DNA of 64,000 nucleotides from Nereocystis luetkeana (GCA_031213475.1 JARUPZ010000025.1:9069544-9133543), one strand, 5' to 3'. Counted from the stretch's first letter, positions 10,906 through 22,300 are shown. Translations and numbers: made by a program. The notes: generated from the letters alone by a model not told the origin.

Positions 10906-11009
10906 TTACGGGGGCCATAGTTAACAGGACCAAATATTGTTAGTAAAAATGGTTAAACATATAGGTTTTTACGTACACCATAGGTCCTGTTAACTATGGT
11001 CCCCCGTAA
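10906..11009. mobile_element. M1 MITE copy 7
   Basis: Canonical length, right TA intact. Retroposon S2 starts within about 10 bp of its right end. Confidence 0.9.
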
Positions 11010-11017
11010 TAATAGAC

Positions 11018-11190
11018 TCAGGTGTGCCTACATCCTCGAGGTAAACCACATTTTGATGACGGTCATAGACAGACCCGACTAAGCTGGAAGAAATGAACGA
11101 ACCGAGTTCGAACCGGTACACGAGAACTGTTGACAGGGGTTTCCTCTCGCCCTCCGGGACGCTAAAAAGATAAATAAAAATGTACCGGTA
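11018..11190 (+). mobile_element. S2 retroposon (SINE-like), older copy
   Basis: Matches the 60.5-kb S2 copy over about 150 bp: GCCTACATCCTCG, GATGACGGTCA, GAGTTCGAACCGGTACACG, GGGGTTTCCTCTCGC, then an impure A-rich tail. The GTTCGAACC block resembles a pol III B box, but no A box at normal spacing is evident, so tRNA origin is unproven. Target duplications are not visible in this copy. Confidence 0.65.
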
Positions 11191-11235
11191 TAGCAAATCA
11201 AATGTGTTTCCTTTTTTGAAAGGCACCTTCGTCTA

Positions 11236-11400
11236 CTTATGACCCGGGTCGGTTCAGGAGGCCTCCAAAAACTCACGGGTCGGGTCGCGCCGGGTCAAGA
11301 AGTATTCGAAATATCACGGGTCGGGTCGGGCCGGGTCGGGCCAGGAGCTCCAATCCGACCCGACCCGCGAGTTTTGACCCGATCCTTGAACAGCCCCGCA
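11236..11400. repeat. GGGTC-rich element
   Basis: Blocks of CGGGTCGGGTC on the left and CCGACCCGACCCGCGAGTTT on the right form imperfect inverted repeats, ending near TTGAACAGCCCC. The same architecture is found inside both inverted arms at 45.6-45.9 and 47.6-47.8 kb, so this is a solo copy of that component. Confidence 0.6.
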
Positions 11401-11424
11401 CAGGCGACTCTTTCTTTTTTCCCT

Positions 11425-11530
11425 TGGCATTTTTGTGTTTCTTGCAACGTTCATGTGTGATCCACGTTGCAGCTCATGCCAAACGTTGTCGGATGGCAAA
11501 GACAATAATCATAAACACGATAATGACAAA
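11425..11530 (+). mobile_element. S1 retroposon fragment
   Basis: 3' part of S1: GATCCACGTTGCAGCTCATG followed by GTTGTCGGATGGCAAAG and an AAT/AATC-rich tail. Confidence 0.6.
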
Positions 11531-11829
11531 ATATCAATATGAACCAGGTTAAACCACTGCCTTAATTCTTTTATTGAGGCGTGTGTTCAATCGCGGGAGC
11601 AAAACTGCCTGTCCAGCCAGCCAATCAACGCGTGAGGGTTGCTATTATTGTTGCGTTTCGTCCCCGTCGTGTATCGGTTTCATTTTTCGTTCAGCCACCA
11701 CACTAGACCAAAGTCGAACAAAACGATACGACACAGAGCAAGAGGAAGAGGACACGACACCCGAGGGTAAAAACACTCTACTACTACTACTACTACCGAA
11801 ATGCTTGGCAAGAGCGTTTCGGTAGCTCG

Positions 11830-12110
11830 CGAATTAAAGCAGAAAAATATCATAAAACAAACAAGGGTTTTCAGCGCGCAAGAACGAGGTTTTTATTTCA
11901 CGAAACAAGGTCTTACAATAAAACGAAGTTTTTACCAGAAAACGAGGCTTTACCATGAAACAAGTTTTACCAGAAAACAAAGCTTTTGCAGTGAACCGAA
12001 GTTGTACCACATGAAACGCAGTGTTTGGCAGCCGGCGAATAAAACCAAATCTATACCATGATATAAACGTTTTAGGCAGCTTGCCAAATAAAACCGAAGA
12101 TATTCCATCA
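11830..12110 (+). repeat. AAACGAGGTTTTACC-type minisatellite
   Basis: Degenerate ~24-bp repeats around ACCAGAAAACGAGGC and ACCATGAAAC. Start of a domain (about 11.6-17.4 kb) in which the + strand is strongly A+C-rich. Confidence 0.55.
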
Positions 12111-12235
12111 AACAGAACGGAGTTGTAAAGGGTAGCAGCACCGTATTCTGCCGTACTGAGCTAAACATGCAGCCGTACCCACCCTCATGTCTAATTTTCT
12201 GAAGCACCGAAAATAAGGCGTAAATCACTCAAGGC

Positions 12236-12450
12236 AACCAATCAATCAATTGCTCAATCAATCGATTAGTCAACCAATCAATAAACCGGTATATCGATCA
12301 ATCAATCAATCAATCAATCGACCAATCAACCAGCCAAACAACCAATCGACCTACCAACCACTCTCTTCAATCAATGAATCAATCAAGCAACCGATCACTC
12401 CACCGATCGATCGATCAACCAATCAAGCAACCAATCACTCAATCCATCGA
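12236..12450 (+). repeat. CAAT/CAACC minisatellite
   Basis: Irregular array of CAATCAAT, ACCAATCAACCA and related tetranucleotide units. Frames reading through it are Asn/Gln/Pro-rich and are not called as genes. Confidence 0.8.
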
Positions 12451-12805
12451 CCAACACATACATCAATGTCGCCACTATCGATGAAAATCACAGCCAACTA
12501 CCAACTACCGACTACCAACTACTAGTTTACCCCAAGGGCAGTAACGCACACGGACCGATTCAGAAAGTCCCTCTCGCGCGAACGAGCCGAATCGAAAAAA
12601 CTTCTGACCGAAGAAACTACACGGATCGGAACGACAGAAACAAAGAAAAAAAAAACTAAAAAGAAGAACAAGAAGAAGAACTAGCCAAATCCCGGGGCAA
12701 ACAGGCAAAAGAGCCAAAAACAAGTTGCGTAAATACCGCCCAGCTCCTCCTGTTCCTTCCCGCTGGGACCCATCGTCGCGTGGCAGCTCCGCACACGACG
12801 AATAG

Positions 12806-13100
12806 TTATGGGACCCCCCCCCCCCCCCCCCCCCTCCTGGGTTCGGGGACCCCCCCTGGTTTCGGGGACTTCCCCCCCCCCCGTCAGGGACAAGGAGAAG
12901 GAGAGTAGGAGGGTTGAGTGCTATCGAAAGGATGAACAATCACGCAAAAATTACCACGAAACCTTGACCACCCTCCCCCCTCCCCGACCCACCCTCCCAA
13001 CATTTGTTGCGAGACGCACTTCGACACAGTCTCGACCGGGCACCCCCTCCCTTCCCCCCCAGGCACTCAAGTCAAGCACACCAGAACAGCTCGGGGGGGG
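12806..13100 (+). repeat. Poly-C tracts and GTTCGGGGACCCCC repeats
   Basis: A run of more than 20 C at about 12812-12834, then repeated TTCGGGGAC blocks with further C runs, and a G-rich tract near 13093-13112. Confidence 0.8.
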
Positions 13101-13199
13101 GTGGGGGGGGGCATTTCCTTTTTCTCCAGTTGTAAACATGAACCGGTATTACCTATCACAGGCCTCATTGAGAGTTACTTACGTGCTTGAATAAAAAAT

Positions 13200-13440
13200 T
13201 CCAGATCAGCGGCCAGCAATTTCGAAACAAGAAACTACAGCTCACCAAACAAAAATTGAAAGTGTAAGGAATCCCAGCTCAACAAGAAAGAAATTTCTAG
13301 TAAGAAATTCCACGTCGACAAACAGCAATTTCGAAAAAGAAATGCTCAACACGGGAATTTTCCGAAAGAAATTTCTAGGAAATTTCGGTTCTAGGAAATT
13401 TCGGTTCAACAGTAACGCCGCCGGTTTTTAAAGGCCAAGG
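13200..13440 (+). repeat. AAATTTCGG degenerate repeats
   Basis: Recurrent CAATTTCGAAA, AGAAATTTCTAG and GGAAATTTCGGTTC blocks; two copies of CTAGGAAATTTCGGTTC-type units lie at 13375-13410. Confidence 0.5.
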
Positions 13441-13494
13441 CGGAGTGAATAATAATTACTTATTTATGGTCCCGCCTCAAAAATTTATCACCGG

Positions 13495-13770
13495 GCGCAA
13501 GTTTTCGGTGGGCGGAATGGGACCTCCCCCCCCCCCCCTAAAAACTTTTTAGCGTTCGGAATGGGACCTTCCCCCCGCGCCACTTGTTTTAGCGGGGGGT
13601 ATGGGTCCCCCCCCTCCATTTTTTTTAGGGGGGATATGGGTCCCCCCCCCGCCGCGATATTGTTTGCGTAACAAATGCCCTCCCTCCCCCACCCCAAGCT
13701 TATGGCGGGTGGAAGGGGGCCCCCTCTCTCCCCCCCCCCCCACCCCCCCTCCCGCCCTCTCTCTCCCTCC
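13495..13770 (+). repeat. Poly-C tandem array, unit ~45-60 bp
   Basis: At least four units, each with GGAATGGGACC or GGTATGGGTCC followed by a C run and then a TTTTTAG-type spacer. Strong G4/i-motif potential. Confidence 0.7.
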
Positions 13771-14404
13771 CCCCTCCGGTTGAGATGGTTAGAGCTGTGG
13801 CCGGACAAGCCGCGTGATGGTTTTACACCGCGCACAGAAGAGAGCCAACCACACACGAACAGAGACAAATACACCAAGAGACACACCCACAAGCACACTC
13901 ACACAGACGGACGCAGAATCACACGGACAGACAGACAAGACAGACATACAGGCGGACATGCTACTCCTAACTGCTGTCATATTTTTCAGCAAAAGGCGAT
14001 CTTGTCTTCATGGTATTTTGCCTCCCTCCCCCCCCCACCCCCCCCGAAATACTTCCACCCCATCCGCCCCCACCCCATCCGCTAAACGAATCAAGCTCGG
14101 GGTGCTGCGCCGCGCTGCTTCAAGTGTCGAAACTGGCAGTCGGCAATAACCAGTGTATCCTATTTTGCTAGCGGGACTCTCTCCTGCAACCACGCAGAAC
14201 AGACAGTACATAGTACGGCCGCATAAGGACCTGGGAACCCACGAAAAGCCGCTGGGTGAGCGGGGTTGGAGATGGTTCGTCCCCGACCTAACCACCCCGG
14301 CTCCCGCAGCCCAGGCCACATAACGAGGATTCGCGATACAGGATCCACACACGGCCTCACGTACGTCCTGTTGCGACCTCCCCCGATCCGAACAGAAAAA
14401 AAAA

Positions 14405-14805
14405 TGACGACATGCAACGCCTGAAACGCCATGCTATCATGCGACGCTATGACATGTAACGCCATGAAACGCTTGTAACGCCATGCCATCATACGACGCT
14501 ACCACATGTAACGGCATGGAACACACGAAACGACATGAAACGACATAAAACGCCTGAAACGCCATGTTATCTTGCTACGACATGCAACAACACGGAACGA
14601 CATGAAACGTCTGCAACGCCATGCTATCATACGACGTTACGACATGCAACGATATGTAACCTTTGCCGTAAAACACCATGCAACGCCATGCTACCACATG
14701 CAACACCATATCACGCCATGCGATGCTGTGCTCCAACGTACAACACCGTGTATGCAACAAGCAACGCCATGTTACCTCATGCAACACTCATGTAACACTC
14801 ATATA
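14405..14805 (+). repeat. ACATGCAACGCCATG minisatellite
   Basis: About 400 bp of irregular units such as CGACATGAAACGCC, CATGCTATCATACGACG and ACATGCAACACCAT. The unit is variable, so the array is old or evolving by slippage. Confidence 0.75.
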
Positions 14806-14984
14806 ACGGAATACATTGCCCCATTCCCCTCCCACCGCGACTACAGCACAAAAAGCACGTGCGTGCCATCCGTGCCATCCCTCCCACGCTCCACGCGTCA
14901 AGAAAAAAAATACCAGGTACACAAACACACTCACATCGAGACAAGAAAATAGTACAAGACAGACCTTAAAAAGCGCGCTCTTAT

Positions 14985-15060
14985 CCCGCAATTTGTATCT
15001 GAACCTGTCCCGCAATTTTTTTATCCGAGCCTTTGCCGCAATTTTGTCCGAATCTGACGC
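14985..15060 (-). repeat. AAATTGCGGGA short tandem repeats
   Basis: On the minus strand three ~22-bp units of the type CAAATTGCGGGATAAG / AAATTGCGGGACAGG. Confidence 0.6.
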
Positions 15061-15159
15061 AAACAGATGCAGGGCGTGCTGCGTATCCAGGATAGCTAAC
15101 TCGCTCCGCTCACTCCTGTGGACACCACCGCCAACCCACCATACTTCGAACAGATCAGA

Positions 15160-15480
15160 TAGATCATCAAAAGAGGGATCATCTAGATAATCTACAGAGA
15201 GATAATCTAGATAATCTTCATCAACAGAGAGATCATCTAGATCATCTTCATCTACAGAGAGATCATCTAGATCATCTTCATCTACAGAGAGATCATCTAC
15301 ATCCGAAGCAGCCGTGATGAGATGCTGAGCAGGATCTATCTGTACAGTACAGATCCAACCCAGGAGGCATGCTCTATACCACGCACAGCTAAACGGCTGC
15401 TCCCTCACCTGCAGCATGATGAGCTACAGCTACAGATCAGGGGTCTAGCTGCTCTGAAAATATCCAGATCATGGAAGAAG
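15160..15480 (+). repeat. H1 element with GATCATCTAGATCATCTTC minisatellite
   Basis: About four 33-bp units (ATCATCTAGATCATCTTCAT then CTACAGAGAG) at 15168-15305, followed by GTACAGTACAGATCC and AGATCATGGAAGAAGTGAG, which resemble the flanks of the H1 copies at 47.3-47.45 kb. A 209-codon minus-strand frame crosses this array; its Asp/Leu repeats are the minisatellite in translation. Confidence 0.55.
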
Positions 15481-16954
15481 TGAGAAAATCGATGATCTGT
15501 CACATGCGCGCAACCAAAAAAAACTGGCCTCAGAGGTCCAATTCGTTTCGCAATCCCTCTATAGCCGAAACTCACACGCAGCAACCAGTAGGAGCTGAAC
15601 TTAGACTCCGACCCCGTGCAGGCTGTCTGTCTGCCTGGGGCAACCGTGCACCTTACGTCTCACGGCAACATCCTATACCGCCGACCTGAAGCGCAATTAG
15701 TGGCCTACCCGTTCTCACCCTAACATCCCACTCCGCAGACTTCTCGCTCACTTCGCAATCAGCCGGTTCATGCCAACATTCCACAGGCTCTCCGAAGCCT
15801 CAGGCCACACGCACGCAGCACCCAGCCAGTTCCTGCGAACATCCTATTGTCCGGAACCGGAGCTCACGCGCAGAAAGCAACCAGTCGGCCCAACCACTAG
15901 TCCGACCGACTGCAACCGCAGCAGCAGTGCTTGCCTGCCTCTTGCGGGCTGGGCTTATTTTCTGTCTGGCGTAACTCAGAAAAAAAAAAAAAAACTCAAG
16001 CAGCAGGCCCCACGCCGAATAACACCAAGAACGAGAAATCGAAGAAAAAAAAGAAGTACCAGGTATTCATAGCACAGCTGAACACAAACCACACATCACC
16101 CACACGCACACTACACGATCATTCTACTACACACCTACAGTATATTCCCCGGTGTACGGTGGAAGCCACGTCCCATCTCCCCCCCCCCCAAAAAAAGACA
16201 AAAAAACGTTTTGCTTTTCTTCCAGTTTTTATTTTCCCTCTAGTTTTAAAGCCACGCAAAAAAAAACCCAACGTTTCCCCCCCGCCCCCCCCCCGGATTT
16301 CATCTGGTAGCCAGCAAAGCGGTCAGCTCGTTGGTTGTAACTCTACCCCACCCTATCCTCCGAATGAGAGGCGAGGCAACCATTCTTCGGGGAATGACGA
16401 CGTACTCTTCATCAAAAAGCCATGGAAAAGGCGAGAAAACGAAACAACGACGAAAAGCGACGGCGGCGGCGGGGGGGGGGGGGGGGGAAGGCGAGAAAAG
16501 AGACCCAACAAGAAAAGAAAAAAAAAAAATGCGACCCCGGGGTACTTACGTAATAACAAAGCAAAGTTGAAGCGTCGAGCGTAACTCTTCCTGTTCCGTC
16601 GTGCTCGCAAACGCAGTGAATCGGTGATAATATTGTAAAAAATGATTGTGATGAGATGCTCAACACACGTAGCAACACGCCAAGTTTGGGACAGGGGCGT
16701 TGGGGGGGGACGATTCCCCCCTCCCCCCCCCCCCCTCCCAACCAACACCTAATCCTCTCCCCCTTGCTGAAACAAGCAGTGCACGGGGAAGGGCTACGAG
16801 AGGTGCTAAAAGTAAGGTGTGTGAGGACGGATCCAGCATCTAAAAACGTATCTCGCTTACTTTTTTATCTCTCTCTGTCTTCTCTGTCTCTCTTTTCTCT
16901 CCTACTCTCCCCGCACGACTATTGTAAAAAACCGCAGGAAAAAAAACCCATTAA

Positions 16955-17085
16955 ACTAAAACAAACAAACAAACAAACAAACAAACGAACGAACAGAACA
17001 GAAAAGCGAGACGAAACCGAACCGAAACGGAACCGAAACGAAACCGAACCGAAACGGAACCGAAACGAGACCGAACGAGACGGGA
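16955..17085 (+). repeat. AAAC and CCGAAACGGAA minisatellites
   Basis: (AAAC)n/(AACG)n at 16960-16995, then 11-12-bp units of ACCGAAACGGA type. The + strand contains almost no T here. Confidence 0.8.
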
Positions 17086-17269
17086 CAACACAAAAGAAAC
17101 CTATATGTTGTTTGTTGGCCAGAACAGGAAGAAAAACGAAAAAAAAAAAAAAACTTCCATATACGTATTCGAAAAAAAAAAAAAAGGAAAAAAAGGGTGG
17201 AACAACAAAAAAAAGGGAAAAAAATGATTTCATGGTCACCACCATGCCTCCCCCCTCTTCACTCCCGAG

Positions 17270-17393
17270 CCATGTCTGCCTGGTCGGTGAAAATCCGACG
17301 TGCTCCGTCTCGGCATTGTAGCTGTGCGAGGGTCTCTATGGTCATACGACTACGGCCGAGCATGATATCGAGTACACCCCCCACCCCCCCCCC
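17270..17393 (-). repeat. G1 dispersed repeat
   Basis: Reverse-oriented copy of a ~190-bp family with the landmarks GCATGGCCGTAGTCGTATGA, CATAGACCCTCGCATCCC, GGACGGAGCATGTCGGG, ACCGACCAGGCAGACATTGC. As in most copies it abuts a long G run on its 5' side (C run here at 17378-17408). Confidence 0.75.
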
Positions 17394-17421
17394 CCCCCCC
17401 CCCCCCCGGCCAACCGCCCCC

Positions 17422-18171
17422 CTACATCTCGAGCTCAAACATGAGCATCCCGGAGGAATCCAAGTCCACCGCAGAATCGTCGTCAGACGCGTCCAGATCA
17501 TCACCACCACAATAATCCCCACCACCACCACCACCACCATCATCACCATCATCATCATCATCACCGGCTACGGCCGTCACAGCAGCACCTGCTTCTTCTG
17601 GGTAGTACCGGGAGCACCCTCCAGGAGGCCGCCGCCGCGCCCCCTCCCCCTCGCCGGAAAATGTCCTCAGCCTGCTCCTCCCTGTCTCTTCAACTGGAGG
17701 CCGAGAAAGTTGTCCCCAGAATGTGAGCCGCTCATCCCTTCTCTCATCCCCACGCTTACTCCCGCCCCCACCTCCACTCCAACTCCCAACCGTGCCGACG
17801 CCTCCATCCCCACCAGTACTATTACGTCGACGGGGTTTGTAGGAGGGTCCGGAGGGGGAGGGGGGTCGGGGGTGGGGGCGGGCGGCAGATTCTGCTGCTG
17901 CTGCTGCTGCCGATGATCTGGATGCTAATGCTGCTGCTGCTGCTGATGCTGCTGATCTGGTTTTTGATGCCACAGCTGATCGGGAGGCTGACCTGGATGC
18001 CAATGCTGCTGATCTGGACGCCGGTGTCGGCGGGGAGGAGGAGGGGGTGGGGGGATCTCGGTACAGGGGGGAGTCGAGCAGCTGCATCCCCGCGCTGTTG
18101 GGAGGGCTGCAGCAGGTGAACGTTCCCGGGAAAAGCCTGTTGTACGTGCTCCATAGGGAAACCCACCCCTC
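17422..18171 (-). CDS. Putative 3'-terminal exon of an Ala/Ser/Arg-rich protein with an acidic C-terminus
   Basis: Largest plausible coding segment: an open minus-strand frame of about 250 codons, taken from a possible AG acceptor (18172-18173) to a stop at 17422. The peptide begins EGWVSLWSTYNRLFPG, has a Pro/Ser stretch, a long Ala/Ser/Arg low-complexity part built from ASRSAA-type repeats (about residues 60-110), a Gly/Arg segment, and an acidic tail with DDLDASDDDSAVDLDSSGML and MFELEM. Ser/Ala-rich plus acidic composition is common in nuclear regulators, but no domain is recognisable, so function is unknown. The repeated CTG/CAG units at 17890-18010 may be an expansion. The acceptor has a weak pyrimidine tract, and the frame continues upstream to 18198, so the exon start is uncertain. 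Poly-C directly follows the stop region. Confidence 0.4.
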   Translation of the reverse strand, partial: EGWVSLWSTYNRLFPGTFTCCSPPNSAGMQLLDSPLYRDPPTPSSSPPTPASRSAALASRSASRSAVASKTRSAASAAAAALASRSSAAAAAAESAARPHPRPPSPSGPSYKPRRRNSTGGDGGVGTVGSWSGGGGGSKRGDERRDERLTFWGQLSRPPVEETGRSRLRTFSGEGEGARRRPPGGCSRYYPEEAGAAVTAVAGDDDDDGDDGGGGGGGDYCGGDDLDASDDDSAVDLDSSGMLMFELEM

Positions 18172-18251
18172 CTGATACGATGTTGTCGTTGTAGGCACGT
18201 TTTGTTCGGGGAAAGGGGTTAGGGGACATAACCGAGACCATGGAGGAGGCC

Positions 18252-18345
18252 GACGAAAGAAAGAGCGATGGGGGGGGGAGGGAGCGGAAGGAGGGAGGGG
18301 GGGGGGGGGGAGGGAGCGGAAGGAGGGAGGGGGGGGAGAGGAGGG
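18252..18345 (+). repeat. G-rich 42-bp duplication
   Basis: GGGAGCGGAAGGAGGGAG occurs twice within G runs; slippage-type duplication. Confidence 0.75.
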
Positions 18346-19195
18346 AAGGCTGACGTTAGACGTATGCCGAAAGCAGCATCATGAGTACCGTTGGAGAAAT
18401 ATGAGCGAAAGCACACAATGCCCAGGGCTGAATTTTCCGTGCCCAAAAGACACCGAAAAACCAGAAATGAACGTCACTGTCATCCCTGGCACTGGCACCG
18501 CTGTATTACTCCAACCATTATTCTGCATTGCACTCCAACCATTACTCTGCACCTTCATCGAGCACCTGAGGTAAAATCGATTCGTTTCCTCCGCCCCGAA
18601 ACAGCGGGTGGGGGGGGGGGGACTCACCCGGGGTAAATCACCACCGCGTTAAGTGCATGCTCGGCGCGGCGACGACGAAATGCTACAGTACGAACGCAGA
18701 AACTACTCGTTTACATAGGCACACTGCCCCCAGATTTAATTACCATTTCTGTACCAATATTTGATCAAAACGACGTCAAGAACTCAACCTCGAAATCCAC
18801 GAACCATAGGCTTTTATGGACTTGCGTCGAAGAAAAATGCTCCAATAATAACGCGCTCTACACACAGCCAGCAAATTTCGGATTCGCCATTGGAACCTCG
18901 TCTGAGTACCATTTTCCCTTCTGCCCCAATTGGTTGACTCTCGATTTTTCTGTAAAAAACATTCTCCCCCTTCATCCATCATTTACTTTGAGAGGGCAAA
19001 GAAAAAAAAAAAAACGTTCAAACAGCTGTGATGATATCGATTTTTTTCCTCCAAACTCATCTTTGCAAGCGATTATTTGAATAATTTCATCAAGTAAATA
19101 TTGAATCGTGGTATTATTAATAGTCGAGGCCGCCTGCCCCAACCAGTCCCACTACCCATACTTCCCTGCTCCCCTGTAGTCTTCATCACCTACTA

Positions 19196-19302
19196 TTCGG
19201 GGGGACCACAAAGTAAACAGGACCAAATATTGCCAGTAAAACTAGTGAAATACATGGGTTTTTGTGCGTACCTTAGGTCCTATTTACTATGACCCCCCGT
19301 AA
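19196..19302. mobile_element. M1 MITE copy 8
   Basis: Both inverted ends present, TA on both sides (CTA left, TAG right). A TATTAATA scar lies 13 bp beyond its right end. The stretch 18.65-19.19 kb holds no supported gene. Confidence 0.9.
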
Positions 19303-19423
19303 TAGAATAGTAGACTATTAATAGTAATAGGATGACATACTCCAGTGTCTCGTGTTCAAAGCTACGTATTCGTACCTAAAATCTACCGCGGAGTGCACAC
19401 GGCAAAACCTTCGTAGAAAGGCC

Positions 19424-19626
19424 GTGGATATTCATGCATGGCCGTAGTCGTATGACCGTGAGACCTTCGCACCCCTACAATATCGGGAAGGGGCACGTCG
19501 AGTTGTCACCGACCGACCAGGCAGACATCGTTTGCTTGCACCAAGCGCGAAGCGTCGCGAGGTGCCCGGCGAGTCGCATGAAGTGCGAGCTGCATCCTAC
19601 TAAGAACCGCTTGTGAGGCGGACTTG
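19424..19626 (+). repeat. G1 dispersed repeat, long copy
   Basis: Carries the 5' landmarks and the 3' part ACCAAGCGCGAAGCGTCGCG, GGCGAGTCGCATGAAG, GAGCTGCATCCTACTAAGAA and CCGCTTGTGAGGCGGACTT. Directly followed by a second, shorter copy. Confidence 0.75.
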
Positions 19627-19762
19627 AAGGGGGGGGGGGTGTACTCGATATCAAGCATGGCCGTATTGGTGACTGCAGACCCTCGCATCCCTACAGTCCA
19701 GGATGGAGCACACCGGGTTTTCACCGACCAGGCAGACATTGCTTGGGGGGGGGGGGTGGGCG
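19627..19762 (+). repeat. G1 dispersed repeat, short copy
   Basis: Starts with a G run and GTGTACTCGATATCAAGCAT, and ends after CCAGGCAGACATTGCTTG at another G run. With the previous entry it forms a head-to-tail tandem. Confidence 0.75.
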
Positions 19763-20245
19763 TACTCATCTTGTCGCTTGCCTTGAACACTTTGGCATTG
19801 ACCACGCGTCCCTTTCGAGGCGAGGCAACGTTCCGTTGTGAGCTTAAGCTTTATTTTTACCAATCCGTCGGAGGATAAAAAAAAAAAAAAAAAAAAGATT
19901 CCTAGTCGAGACACACCCCTCCAACAGCAGTACTTCGGCACTCAATTACGTTGTTTCCACGTATCACATAGAAGCTTTTCGATCGTCCTACAGCAGTATC
20001 CCCTTCCTGTTTCGCTGCATGTGGCCACCATCTATCTCCCAATGATAAGATAGCGGTCGTTACTCGCTACCTGGTATATACGTGCTATCTATTAATAGTG
20101 TACCAAACTTCATCACCGCCTCCGGGAGGTAGGAGAAATCGGTGTTGACTGCCTGGTGTGATAGAATAGTCTATCGAGCACCGCGGAAAGCAAAAGCGGC
20201 AGCAGGATGCTGTTTTCTGCTCTGTTTTGCTTTTTTGTTTGTCGT

Positions 20246-20310
20246 CCCTGTACTGTTGCTGCTGTTGCTGCTGTTGCTGTTGTTGCTGCTGTTGCTGCTG
20301 CTGCGGAAGG
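20246..20310 (+). repeat. TTGCTGCTG repeat
   Basis: (TGCTGT)n/(TGCTGC)n tract. A GGTGGT tract follows at 20560-20640. Frames through both are low complexity. Confidence 0.8.
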
Positions 20311-21730
20311 GCTGATTATATACCAGCTTTTCGACCCTCCGGATGTACCGCTCGGACCCACGGCAGTGCGCAGCCAGCCATGGTTGAGGGATACTGGTGC
20401 CGGTGAGACGAATACTTGCAACTACAGTAGTACTTTTGTCACAGCCCTCGCCCTAACCAAAATCGACAATGGTTATAGGGAGATTTACCTCTTCATTCCG
20501 CGAACCGCGTGCGCCAACCATAGTGTCGGAAGTCTGGACAGCTCTAAGAACGACGCGGTGGTAGCGGCGGCGGTGGTGGTGGTGGTGGTGGTGGTGGCGG
20601 TGGTGGTGGTGGTGGTGGTAGTAGTAGTGGTGGAGGTCTGGTCTGGTCTGGTCACGATATAACACAATATAGTACTGGAATGATATATGAGTTTATATGT
20701 GAGCAAAAGCGAGCCACGCGTAATTTTCTTGGGCGACCGCGCATCAATAAAAACCGTAGCGGATAAGAACCGAAACCCTATCGTACATATTTACATTTAT
20801 TCGCAGCCATAGTATATATACCCTGGTATATATATGCGCGCAACAAAGGGTGTGCTTCTTCTGGGCGTCTCGTGGCCTGGTCTCCTGATCGTGATCTTCT
20901 GATCTGCGTCTGCTTCCTTCGGAGTTCTGATTAAATCGAAACGCTTCTTCAGAAACGAGCACGATGAAAACTCAATCTAAAGAGAAAAAACGAAAGACAG
21001 ACCCAGAAGAGCAACAAAACAGGACAAAAAAAATCAGAGAGCATGATCTCCGCGTCGCTTCTGTCTCCTGAGCTTTTGACAAAACGAATAAACCCAAAAC
21101 ACTTCTGAGACGAGTACCTCGTATGAAAACTCAGGCAAATAATAAAAAACGAAAGACCCAGAAAAGCAACAATGAACACACACATGAACGCAGAACACGG
21201 ACAGCATAATTTGCGTTCCGCGTTGCTTAGTGTCATTCTGTCTTCCAAGTCTTGATAAAATGGAAACCTTTTTTTTTCAGAGGAGTGAAAGAGTGTGAAA
21301 GCTCGAGCAGAGAAAGAAAACAAGATACCCTGAAGAAGAGCGAAAAAAAAATACACACGCGCACGAAGCACAGACAAAACACAGACTACGTACTACTCGT
21401 ATCACAGGTATATACCTGGTATTGCTTTGTTTTTATTTAATAAAAAACGCTCCAGCTCTGCGTATTCGCCTCTGGCTGGCTCGAATAGCGTTCCTTACCA
21501 TTAGTACAGGGGACTATATTGCTATCTGCGTCTGTTTTAGTTTTTTTTTTTTGTTTTTTTTTTTTTTTGTTTTTGTTTTGCTTAGCTTCATCTTCTTTTT
21601 TTAGGTTTTTGTCTGCTATTAATAGTCTCCTTTTTGCTTCCCTGGTGTCCGCAGTGGTGGAGTGCGTATGCCTGTTTTTTGTTTTTTTTTTGCCTCTGTT
21701 TTTACTTGAGGTATTTCTTCCACTCCAGAG

Positions 21731-21802
21731 TTATTGGAGCCTGTCCTGCGACCACGGACTGCATTGAATTGTGAGTTAATGTGAGAACAACAACAACAAC
21801 AA
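21731..21802 (+). mobile_element. S3 retroposon 3' end, AAC tail
   Basis: GACCACGGACTGCATTG, GAGTTAATGTGAGAACAACA with (AAC)n tail; matched in reverse at 30.9 kb. A shared 3' end with a microsatellite tail suggests a LINE or SINE 3' terminus. It directly abuts a left-truncated M1 copy. Confidence 0.55.
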
Positions 21803-21900
21803 GTGAATAGAACCAAATATTGTTAGTTAAAAATAGCGAAATATATAGATTTTTGTTTCTACTGTAGGTCCTACCAGGATTTTAATATGGTCCCCCGTAA
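21803..21900. mobile_element. M1 MITE copy 9, left end missing
   Basis: Internal and right-end sequence are present (GTCCCCCGTAA at the right, then TA), but the left ~15 bp are replaced by the AAC tail of S3, which suggests that the retroposon inserted into, or deleted, the MITE end. Confidence 0.85.
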
Positions 21901-21967
21901 TACCAGTACTCGTACCGTAGATAAGTTGTTACTATTAATATTAATACTTGTACTACTGCTGTAGTTG

Positions 21968-22195
21968 GCTTGCTTGGCGACCCAACTATCGATAGCCGTC
22001 AACGTGGAGTCTACATCGCCACCCAACTATTGATAACAACTATTCGTAGCCGACAGTGTCAAGTCAGTTGGTTGGCTTACATCGCCACCCAACTGACCGC
22101 TATGATAGCCGTCAACGTCAAGTCAGACAGTTGGCGTACTATATCACCCAACTAACAAGTAGCCGTCAACGTCAAATCCAGCTAGCCGCCACAGC
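21968..22195 (+). repeat. Hairpin tandem array R1 (GCCGTCAACGTCAAGTCAG), cluster 1
   Basis: About four ~60-bp units: TAGCCGTCAACGTCAAGTCA, AGTTGGCTTACATCGCCACC, CAACT. AGTTGG and CCAACT make each unit a potential hairpin. A longer array of the same unit is at 29.35-29.61 kb. Confidence 0.75.
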
Positions 22196-22204
22196 CATAT
22201 CATG

Positions 22205-22300
22205 AGCGGGGTCGCCAGGAAGAGTCTTCCGAGGAGCAGGGGGCACGAGTGACACCAATGACATGGGGATGGAGCTTGGATGCAGCTTGGAAGGAAAATG
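22205..22300 (+). mobile_element. S1 retroposon 5'-region fragment
   Basis: Contains GGGGATGGAGCTTGGATGCA, matching the 5' block of the 472-806 copy. The 3' part is absent. Confidence 0.5.

Noticed and set aside
12505-14352. Several frames of 110-145 codons rich in Gly, Pro and Arg.
   Set aside because: They cross poly-C arrays; three frames on each strand are equally open.
14788-15417. A 209-codon minus-strand frame with DLSVDEDD-type repeats.
   Set aside because: The repeats are the GATCATCTAGATC minisatellite in translation and the rest crosses another short tandem repeat; no splice or start support.
16353-17321. Frames of 110-220 codons with polyproline, polylysine or Phe runs.
   Set aside because: Homopolymer and A-rich simple repeats; composition changes with each repeat and no frame is favoured.
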